From DAOTXS01 sp034435055 (GTDB lineage: Bacteria; Chloroflexota; Anaerolineae; UBA4142), in NCBI GenBank assembly GCA_034435055.1, contig DAOTXS010000097.1, positions 1-64,000 on the forward strand: a DNA stretch of 64,000 nucleotides. The letters run 5' to 3'. The translations under genes and the position numbers were made by a program. The notes below the pieces were generated by a model that worked only from the letters and a program-made list of their open reading frames with translations, ran no database searches and was not told the origin of the DNA. This document shows, in pieces, positions 57,965-64,000 of the stretch; position 1 is the first letter of the stretch; each line of letters starts with the position of its first letter.

Positions 57965-59305
57965 TCAGATTTTCGCTGCAAACTCGCTCACGACCTCGTA
58001 CAACACACGTGTGCCAAATTCGAGATTATCGAGCGAGACACGTTCGTTGTGCGCGTGCACTGTATCGAGTTCGTCTATTGGCACGATCATAGGACAAAAG
58101 CCGTACACTTTTGTGCCAAGTTTGGTCACGTGACGTGCATCGGTTGCGCCGGTGACGAGATAGGGCAGGACGGTTGCCTGAGGTTGATGCCTTGCCATCA
58201 CGCGCTTGATTGTGTCGAACAACGGTGTGTGATGATCGGACTCGCGTCCCATTCGCGTTGCTTCAAATTCAACTTCTACCTCATTGCCAATGATCGCGCG
58301 CAGTTCGCGCAGCAAATCTTCTGGCGATTGTCCGGGAATCAGCCGCGCATCACAGCGCGCTTCGGCGACGGAAGGAATCACGTTGACTTTGGTGCCGGCG
58401 TTCAACATTGTCGGCGTAACTGTGTTGTGAAGCATCGCGTTGATCATCGCGCGCATTCCGTCGGCAATGGGTAATTGCTTGAGGACAGTGTTGTGCGTTT
58501 TGGGATCCAACAATGCGCGAATGCCGGGTTGGTATTTCTTATCGATCTTGGCGGCGATGCCTTCAAAGAAATCGCAAACCGTTTGGGTGGCATGAAGTGG
58601 AAACGCTTCGCGTGCCGCGCCGATTTTCTGGATCGCGTCGGCGAGTTTCAAGACGGCGTTATCGAGATGGGGTTGCGCGGCGTGACCCGGTCGCCCGTGA
58701 GTGCGCATCGCAAAACGGGCTGTGCCTTTTTCGCCGGTTTGCACGGTAAAGAAACGCTTGCCCAAAATATCGACGGCGATCCCTCCCCCTTCGTTAATCG
58801 CGTACTCGGCATTGATGAGTTCGGGATGATGATCGACCATCCAACCCGCACCCAGGTTACCGCCGGCTTCTTCGTCCGCGTTCGCCATAAAGATGATGTC
58901 ACGCGCGAGGGGTTTGCCTTCACGTTTGAGCAAGAGCATCACCATCAACTCCATCGCGACCAGCTCTTTGGTGTCGAGTGCGCCGCGTCCCCAAAGATAA
59001 CCGTCGACGATGTTGCCGCCAAATGGCGGATGTTGCCATTTGTCCGCTTCAACCGGGACGACGTCGAGGTGCGCCATTAACAAAAGCGGCGCGGCGCGTC
59101 CGTCGCCTTTGATGCGCGCGACGATGTTGCCGCGCCCGGGCGCGGATTCCAAAATGGTCGACTCGATACCTTCGCGCTTGAACACACCGGCGAGATATTC
59201 TGCCGCGCGCGTTTCGTTGCCCGGCGGATTCGTCGTGTCGATGCGAATGAGGTCTTGCAAGTACTTTGTTGTTTCTTCGCGAATGGATTTCCAGTTAGGT
59301 GTCAT
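57965..59305 (-). CDS. M20 family metallopeptidase
   Basis: 446 residues. LLMAHLDVVPVEADKWQHPP, YLWGRGALDTKELVA and DEEAGGNLGAGW carry zinc ligands. Close to carboxypeptidase-type M20 enzymes. It may be an aminoacylase or dipeptidase; its position before lysY suggests but does not prove a lysine-pathway role. ATG 59305, no RBS seen. Confidence 0.85.
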   Translation of the reverse strand: MTPNWKSIREETTKYLQDLIRIDTTNPPGNETRAAEYLAGVFKREGIESTILESAPGRGNIVARIKGDGRAAPLLLMAHLDVVPVEADKWQHPPFGGNIVDGYLWGRGALDTKELVAMELMVMLLLKREGKPLARDIIFMANADEEAGGNLGAGWMVDHHPELINAEYAINEGGGIAVDILGKRFFTVQTGEKGTARFAMRTHGRPGHAAQPHLDNAVLKLADAIQKIGAAREAFPLHATQTVCDFFEGIAAKIDKKYQPGIRALLDPKTHNTVLKQLPIADGMRAMINAMLHNTVTPTMLNAGTKVNVIPSVAEARCDARLIPGQSPEDLLRELRAIIGNEVEVEFEATRMGRESDHHTPLFDTIKRVMARHQPQATVLPYLVTGATDARHVTKLGTKVYGFCPMIVPIDELDTVHAHNERVSLDNLEFGTRVLYEVVSEFAAKI

Positions 59306-59408
59306 GGTGTTTACTCGATGATTTGATATTTTTCAATCGCACGCCTTACTGCGATGATGAACGGCGATAACGTCGATGCGTTTCTCAATTTCCTCAAACT
59401 AGTTCGGC

Positions 59409-59464
59409 GTCTAATGATCGTCAAGTCGGCATGAGCCGGCTTGACGCTTGTCTTGCCGTTAAAC
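59409..59464 (-). other. attC-like hairpin (integron recombination-site candidate)
   Basis: Read on the - strand: GTTTAAC (59464-59458, RYYYAAC type), then stem GTCAAGCCGGC / GCCGACTTGAC with TCAT loop, then ATTAGAC (59415-59409), which differs from GTTRRRY only at the first base. The architecture is like attC, but the critical G is missing and no integrase gene is in the window. Confidence 0.35.
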
Positions 59465-59470
59465 GCCGTA

Positions 59471-59593
59471 GCGCACCCCCCGCCCCCAAAGTGCCCCCCT
59501 AATTTAAACCACCGTCCAACTGCGCCACCCAGACTCGCCAAAAAGCGCGGGTGTTTATCCTGAGCGCAGCGAAGGATGGCGCGGTCGGTGCGC
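59471..59593 (-). mobile_element. Inverted-terminus element E1
   Basis: The right terminus GGCGCGGTCGGTGCGC (59578-59593) is exact; the left is diverged (GCGCACCCCCCGCCCC). The interior matches E2 for about 100 bases (gccaaaa..., tggcgcggttggaaggtgg-like). It also carries the palindrome ATCCTGAGCGcaGCGAAGGAT at 59557-59577, absent from E2. Confidence 0.7.
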
Positions 59594-59619
59594 GCGTGTT
59601 TGCAGACGTGCGTCGTTGG

Positions 59620-60027
59620 CTAAAGTACTTGACCCATTCGTTCCCAATGTTCGCGGAAATGTTCTTGTTCGTATTCACGCGGTTGGAGCCAGTAACTTAT
59701 CTTGCCGTTCTTCTCTCCGCGATGGGCAAGGTGTTTCACTTCATCTGGTTTCAACACAAAGCACTCGGGCGAATCTTCAAGTGCCTTGCGACAAATGACG
59801 ACGAAGTCAGCAAATAGGTGGTCAAGTTTTTCCCCAAGTGGAACAGGGTCTCTCCGCGAAAGTGACTTTACTTGAATTGTGATTTTGAGCAACGCGTCGT
59901 GGTTATACGCGATGATGTCAACGCCTTTCGCGTTTCTCGAAGTGGGCAACGCGTTCCATCCTAAACGAGAGAGCCGATAGCACACGTAATATAGCCCGAC
60001 ATTTCCTACGATTTGATTGCTTGGCAT
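59620..60027 (-). CDS. PD-(D/E)XK-like nuclease, small
   Basis: 135 residues. GVDIIAYNHD (D37) followed by ITIQVKSLS (Q52, K54) is a PD-(D/E)XK core of the QxK variant, as in DUF4365-type and intron-associated endonucleases. ATG 60027 is preceded by AGGAATG; upstream codons to 60162 are encoded by element E2. Flanked by E1 and E2. Function not known; defence or mobile-element maintenance are possible. Confidence 0.7.
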   Translation of the reverse strand: MPSNQIVGNVGLYYVCYRLSRLGWNALPTSRNAKGVDIIAYNHDALLKITIQVKSLSRRDPVPLGEKLDHLFADFVVICRKALEDSPECFVLKPDEVKHLAHRGEKNGKISYWLQPREYEQEHFREHWERMGQVL

Positions 60028-60091
60028 ATCATTCCTGATTCGCGCTGGTAGCGTCGCGTCTCTTTGAAACGGCACGTCACAAAACGCTACA

Positions 60092-60191
60092 GCGCACCGA
60101 CCGCGCCCAAAGTGACCCGCGAAATGAAACCACCTTCCAACCGCGCCAACCAAGTTCGCCAAAAGCCGCGTACGTGGCGCGGTCGGTGCGC
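60092..60191 (-). mobile_element. Inverted-terminus element E2
   Basis: Perfect 16-base terminal repeat GCGCACCGACCGCGCC (60092-60107) / GGCGCGGTCGGTGCGC (60176-60191) around a 68-base interior. It lies between the two nuclease genes. E1 is its direct-orientation relative; similarity also extends about 20 bases beyond each end. Confidence 0.8.
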
Positions 60192-60220
60192 GCGTGTTCC
60201 CAGATGCGCGCCAGTGTCTT

Positions 60221-60709
60221 CTACGTCAGATGCACAAGCCTATTGATGAATCTTTTCCAATCACCGCTTGTGTCCAAGAAGAACGTGTTTGCCTTTCCTA
60301 ACGCTGTCGTTATTCCGCGTCTGTACGGCTGGTAGCGTTCGCCTCCTGTTATGAATAAATACTCCAATCCCAAATCGTTTACCGCTTTCCTGTATTTTCT
60401 GTACTTGGCTACATCAGAAGCACTGAACAATCCGCTCTTTTTGATTTCAATAGCCGCGTTGCCAATCTTGAGGTCTACCTTTATCCTCGATTTGAGTTTC
60501 ACTTGCTCTGCTATCTCGGCTTTGACCTTTCGGGCCTTGAGTTCTTTCTTGATGCAATACTGAATGGTTTGTTCGAAGACCCAACCATCGAGACCAGAGA
60601 AGTTTGGCTCATTGCCGCAGAAAACTCGAATCTGCTTTAACATGCGAGTTGCAGATTTAAGACTCGACAAGTAAAGTTTGTAAACTTGGTATTCGTTGTA
60701 GATTGTCAT
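60221..60709 (-). CDS. PD-(D/E)XK-like protein of unknown function
   Basis: 162 residues. E46 (GWVFEQTI), D79 (IKVDLKIG) and E88-I-K90 (AIEIKKSG) make a plausible nuclease core. The DNA looks A/T-richer and codon use differs from the neighbours, suggesting transfer. ATG 60709 with GGAA; ATG/GTG further up is possible. No family name recognised. Confidence 0.65.
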   Translation of the reverse strand: MTIYNEYQVYKLYLSSLKSATRMLKQIRVFCGNEPNFSGLDGWVFEQTIQYCIKKELKARKVKAEIAEQVKLKSRIKVDLKIGNAAIEIKKSGLFSASDVAKYRKYRKAVNDLGLEYLFITGGERYQPYRRGITTALGKANTFFLDTSGDWKRFINRLVHLT

Positions 60710-60736
60710 TTTCCGATTGACCGACCGCGCTCTCAT

Positions 60737-60892
60737 TAGAAAAGCGTGTCTGGGAACTTACAATCTACGCAATATCCATTGACGTGTATCACGCTAATTC
60801 ACGCTCAAACTATTTGGATACCCGCAATTACTGTGTCGTGAAACCAATTCCGCAACTCGTTCAAAAACTGTTTACTGCTCACTGCCCATCGC
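60737..60892. other. sucC-nuclease intergenic spacer
   Basis: 156 bases, A/T-rich, with a gtgatacacg-like run. The 3' part (60870-60900) contains tandem actgctcactgcccatcgctcac words. No gene and no clear promoter seen. Confidence 0.5.
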
Positions 60893-62032
60893 TCACTTCA
60901 CCTGCATTGCCGCCGCGACTGCTTTTTGCGCGCCTTCCTCCAGCGTCTCCGCCGTAATCATATTTGCGTTCGCCAGAATCTTGCGTCCCTCTTCCGCATT
61001 CGTCCCAACAATGCGCGCGATCATCGGCACACTCGTTTGCACCGATTTCAAACCATCGACGATGCCGCGCGCAACTTCATCCCCGCGCGTGATGCCGCCG
61101 AAAATGTTGAACAACACCGCTTTGACATTTGGGTCGGATAAAATAATTTCCAACGCGGCTTTGACCTTGTCTGCTTTGGCGCCGCCGCCGATGTCGAGAA
61201 AGTTTGCCGGCTCGCCGCCGTAAAACTTGATCACGTCCATCGTCGCCATCGCCAGTCCCGCGCCGTTCACCATACAACCGATGTTGCCGTCGAGTTTGAC
61301 GTACGAAAGACCGGCTTTGCGCGCTTCGCGTTCCGCGTGCGATTCTTCGTCGATGTCGCGCAACTCTTCAAGATGCGGATGCCGATAAAGGGCGTTATCG
61401 TCCAAAACGATTTTGCCGTCGGCGGCGATGAGTCGATTTTCTGCGGTTACCACCAGCGGATTGATTTCGGCGAGCGACGCATCGGTATCGATGAAGGTTT
61501 GATACAATCCTAGCGCAATCGTTGTAAAATCGCGGACGAGCGGTTTGGCAATGCCGATTCCAAACGCCAGTTCGCGCGCTTGATATTCTTGCAAGCCAAA
61601 TGCCGGGTCGATTTGGATGCGGATGATTTTTTCCGGCGTCATACGCGCCACTTCTTCGATGTCGATGCCGCCTGCCGCCGAACCCATCATCGTCGCACAT
61701 TTTGCCGCGCGGTCGACGACGATGCCGAGGTAGATTTCTTTGACGATGTGGATGGCTTCATCGACCAAGACTTTGCGCACCGGCAACCCTTTGATGCGCA
61801 TCGTCAGAATTTGATCGGCGAGCGTTTCGGCTTCGTCGGGCGTGTTGGCGATTTTGATGCCGCCGGCTTTACCGCGCCCGCCCACGAGTACCTGGGCTTT
61901 GATCACCACCTTGCGCCCGGCTTCTGCCGCGATCTGCCGCGCCTGTTCCGCATTTTCGGCGATGCGTCCTTTAGGAATCGGAATACCACGTCGAGAAAAA
62001 ATGTCTTTGGATTGGTACTCGTGAAGTTTCAC
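60893..62032 (-). CDS. sucC: Succinyl-CoA synthetase beta subunit
   Basis: 379 residues. ATP-grasp domain with KAQVLVGGRGKAGGIKIANT and VNGAGLAMATMDVIKFYGGE, NIFGGITRGDEVARGIVDGL. Partner of sucD at 51.5 kb; here the two are separated. GTG start 62032 with GGGGGCTGAC upstream. Confidence 0.95.
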   Translation of the reverse strand: MKLHEYQSKDIFSRRGIPIPKGRIAENAEQARQIAAEAGRKVVIKAQVLVGGRGKAGGIKIANTPDEAETLADQILTMRIKGLPVRKVLVDEAIHIVKEIYLGIVVDRAAKCATMMGSAAGGIDIEEVARMTPEKIIRIQIDPAFGLQEYQARELAFGIGIAKPLVRDFTTIALGLYQTFIDTDASLAEINPLVVTAENRLIAADGKIVLDDNALYRHPHLEELRDIDEESHAEREARKAGLSYVKLDGNIGCMVNGAGLAMATMDVIKFYGGEPANFLDIGGGAKADKVKAALEIILSDPNVKAVLFNIFGGITRGDEVARGIVDGLKSVQTSVPMIARIVGTNAEEGRKILANANMITAETLEEGAQKAVAAAMQVK

Positions 62033-62044
62033 GTCAGCCCCCGC

Positions 62045-62135
62045 TGAAAATTTTCGACTTTCGATTTATGATTTTCGATTTGTATACAAACCGGGAAATC
62101 GCAAATCGAGAATCGGCAATCGAAAATCCTGATTG
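62045..62135 (+). repeat. 'gaaaatcggcaatcg' word hairpin, flippase-sucC spacer
   Basis: ttttcgactttcgatttatgattttcgattt faces aaatcgcaaatcgagaatcggcaatcgaaaat. It has the same word as at 55862. Confidence 0.8.
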
Positions 62136-62208
62136 CATTATAGTCGATACGCGCAAAAACTCAAGGGGAATAAAAAATGCGGAGAGTGATTCTCTCCGCG
62201 CTTTCAAA

Positions 62209-63219
62209 TTACTCGTCGCTTTCGCTGGGCCGCACAATGGTGATGCCTTCGCGCCAGATGAAAAAGACCCCCATTGCGGTGATGAGTAGATATTGCGCAG
62301 CGTGCGAAGTCAGCGCCATACTTGCCGCTTGCGTTTCGTTCACGCCAAACGCGCTGAGCGCGAAAATGATCGCGGCTTCAAAAGGACCAACACCGCCCGG
62401 CGCGGCGGGAATCATAACGCCGAGATTTGCGAGGACCATCGTGAACACGGCGGCAACCACGCGCGTCGGTAAATCAGGCAAGATGCCGAATGCGCTGAAC
62501 ATCATCACGTACGAAATCGATTCAAATGCCCAGATGCCGAGGGACAGCAAAATGATCGCTGTTACGTTGCGTGCGGATTTGAGTGCGTGCAAGCCGACGA
62601 TGAACGATCCCAGCATTCGTTCCAATCGCGCGGCAAGGTTGTGCGGAAGAAAACGGGTGAAGAATTTGAACATCGCCAGCGCAAGTTGTTCGCGCAACAA
62701 GAGAAAGAGCAAACCCGCAAGCGCGACGCCAAATAAAATCGTCGATAGAATTGCAACCGTTTCGGCGACCGGTGGCAGATCGATGCGCAAGGGGGCGAGC
62801 GCGATGAACGCGATCAGCAGAAATGCGATAAGTGCCAAACCATCGGCAACGCGTTCGAGAATGATCGTTGCAAAGCTAAGTGTCTTGGAAATTTCCTCAC
62901 GGCGTCCTAGCCAGTACGGGCGCGCAAATTCGCCGGGTCTGCCGGGGAGCAAGTTGTTCAGCGTAAAGCCGACGACCAGCACGGGGAATAATCGCGCGAT
63001 GGGAATGTGTTTTGTCGGCGCGAGAAAACGTTGCCAGCGCGCGGTCCGCAAAACGTAGTTGATGAAGGTAAAGCCGACGCCGATCAACACCAGCCGATAA
63101 TCTGCGGACGCAAGCGCGTGTACCAGTTTTTCAAACTCGACGCGGCTCAGCGCGAGATAAAGAAAAACGGCGGTGATGATGAGACTGATAGCAAAAGTGA
63201 TGAGTTGACGTGGTTTCAC
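62209..63219 (-). CDS. Flippase-like lysylphosphatidylglycerol synthetase TM family protein
   Basis: 336 residues with about eight membrane segments; LNNLLPGRPGEFARPYWLGR and PAAPGGVGPFEAAIIFALSA are the family signatures (UPF0104/AglD-like). Probably moves lipid-linked substrates; the specific cargo is unknown. GTG start 63219. Confidence 0.88.
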   Translation of the reverse strand: MKPRQLITFAISLIITAVFLYLALSRVEFEKLVHALASADYRLVLIGVGFTFINYVLRTARWQRFLAPTKHIPIARLFPVLVVGFTLNNLLPGRPGEFARPYWLGRREEISKTLSFATIILERVADGLALIAFLLIAFIALAPLRIDLPPVAETVAILSTILFGVALAGLLFLLLREQLALAMFKFFTRFLPHNLAARLERMLGSFIVGLHALKSARNVTAIILLSLGIWAFESISYVMMFSAFGILPDLPTRVVAAVFTMVLANLGVMIPAAPGGVGPFEAAIIFALSAFGVNETQAASMALTSHAAQYLLITAMGVFFIWREGITIVRPSESDE

Positions 63220-63221
63220 GG

Positions 63222-63302
63222 AATTTCAGATTGCAGATTGCAGATTTCAGAATTGCCGATAAAGGTTCTAAATCTGCAATCTGAAATTTGAAATCAGAAA
63301 TG
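63222..63302 (+). repeat. 'gcagattgcagattt' word hairpin, NHL-flippase spacer
   Basis: gaatttcagattgcagattgcagatttcag faces ctaaatctgcaatctgaaatttgaaatcag. Confidence 0.8.
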
Positions 63303-63304
63303 GA

Positions 63305-64000
63305 TTACGGTTTTATAAACACCAGCACACGATTATTCCCAGAATCGGCGACGTACAAATTTCCTTGCGCGTCGAACGCCAACCCAGTTGGCAAATTGAA
63401 AGATGCCAGATCACTTCCGCGTCCGCCAAAGACTGCGAGTAGTTTGCCGTCGTTTGAGAATTTGAGGATGCGCGAAATTTCCGGGTCGGTGACGAACACG
63501 TTGCCATCCGGATCGATGGCAATGTACGGTTTGTTCACGACCGACTGGCTGTCCCACGCTTGCACAGACCATTGCATCACAAAATTGAAATTCGAATCGA
63601 ATTTTTGAATTCGCAAGTTCCACGTATCGGCAACGAAAATGTTGCCTTGCTGGTCAATGGCAATTCCCACTTGTTCGAGAAACTGTCCTTCGCCGGCGCC
63701 GACGCCGCCGTATTGATCGAGCGGCTTGCCATCCGCATCGAATTTCAGCACACGCTTGTTGCCGGTATCGCTGACCAGTAAATTCCCTTGCGCGTCGATG
63801 GCGATCGCGCGCGGTCCATAGAACGAGGTTGGATCGACACGCGCGACGCCGCGTGTATCGCCATTTGTACCCCACAGCGTCACGAGTTTGCCAGCCGCAT
63901 CGAATTTCTGAATGCGATGATTCCACGTGTCGGCGACGTAGACGTTCCCGGCTTGATCGACCGCGATGCCCCACGGCTCCGCCAATGTGCCCGGCGCGCC
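63305..64000 (-). CDS. NHL-repeat protein, C-terminal part
   Basis: At least 231 residues; the 5' end lies beyond the window. Five NHL beta-propeller units are visible (GIAVDQAGNVYVADTWNHRI, AIAIDAQGNLLVSDTGNKRV, GIAIDQQGNIFVADTWNLRI, IAIDPDGNVFVTDPEISRI, GLAFDAQGNLYVADSGNNRV). The role is probably binding in an exported protein; the N-terminus cannot be seen. Confidence 0.9.
   Translation of the reverse strand, partial: GAPGTLAEPWGIAVDQAGNVYVADTWNHRIQKFDAAGKLVTLWGTNGDTRGVARVDPTSFYGPRAIAIDAQGNLLVSDTGNKRVLKFDADGKPLDQYGGVGAGEGQFLEQVGIAIDQQGNIFVADTWNLRIQKFDSNFNFVMQWSVQAWDSQSVVNKPYIAIDPDGNVFVTDPEISRILKFSNDGKLLAVFGGRGSDLASFNLPTGLAFDAQGNLYVADSGNNRVLVFIKP

Larger units (their letters stand above)
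59306..59619. other. 314-base gene-free stretch: TIR element, attC-like hairpin
   Basis: No credible gene. It holds an attC-like hairpin (59409-59464) and element E1 (59471-59593). A 76-residue antisense-type frame on the - strand exists, but its codons come from these repeats. Confidence 0.7.

Noticed and set aside
59311..59541. 76-residue frame on the - strand before M20
   Set aside because: It is built from element E1 and the attC-like hairpin; no RBS and no independent support.
60028..60162. Longer N-terminus for the first nuclease (start 60162)
   Set aside because: These codons come from element E2; ATG 60027 has a better RBS (AGGAATG).

Overview
The window is a chromosomal segment of a free-living bacterium, most likely a member of the Chloroflexota (Anaerolineae-like). 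That assignment is inferred, not proven. It rests on the all-zinc S14/S4/L36 set, LysW-type lysine genes, many short-word intergenic hairpin repeats, T/P-rich linkers in exported proteins, and the Rex / SAM-I / MetX-MetW gene complement.

Region 1 (1-18.0 kb, + strand) is one ribosomal superoperon: the end of tuf, then rpsJ-rplC-rplD-rplW-rplB-rpsS-rplV-rpsC-rplP-rpmC-rpsQ-rplN-rplX-rplE-rpsN-rpsH-rplF-rplR-rpsE-rpmD-rplO-secY-adk-map-rpmJ-rpsM-rpsK-rpsD-rpoA-rplQ-truA-rplM-rpsI, closed by a terminator. infA is not in its usual place. The operon spacers carry word-repeat hairpins and three copies of a 106-bp inverted-terminus element; a fourth copy lies at 38.4 kb.

Region 2 (18-23.4 kb) holds a small membrane-anchored protein with its own promoter, a multi-pass membrane protein, a fosmidomycin-resistance-like MFS exporter, DNA polymerase IV and a GH13 amylase.

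Region 3 (23.5-31.7 kb, +) is a lactate/glycolate oxidation operon, lutA-lutB-lutC-glcF and a natural glcD-glcE fusion, followed by rarA and a 52-residue membrane peptide.

Region 4 (31.7-35.1 kb, +) is a methionine operon, metY-metX-metW, behind a SAM-I riboswitch with a clear terminator platform.

Region 5 (35.1-45.9 kb) contains nadD, obgE, rex with a lipoprotein, tRNA-Arg(TCT), a lone CHR-domain transporter, a soluble hybrid histidine kinase behind two CAP-domain exported proteins, another lipoprotein with a double GNAT protein, and a small secreted protein.

Region 6 (45.9-64 kb, all - strand) runs from an NHL-repeat protein through a flippase-like membrane protein, sucC, an odd island of two PD-(D/E)XK-like nucleases bracketed by a second inverted-terminus element, an M20 peptidase, lysY-lysZ-lysJ-lysK, a HIT protein, sucD, cca, a PP2C phosphatase, a P-loop protein and secD-secF.

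The most noteworthy unexplained material is: the 106-bp element family; the short-word hairpins that sometimes supply protein termini; the nuclease island with its TIR elements and an attC-like hairpin; the out-of-frame adk/map overlap; and the small membrane protein at 18.1 kb.
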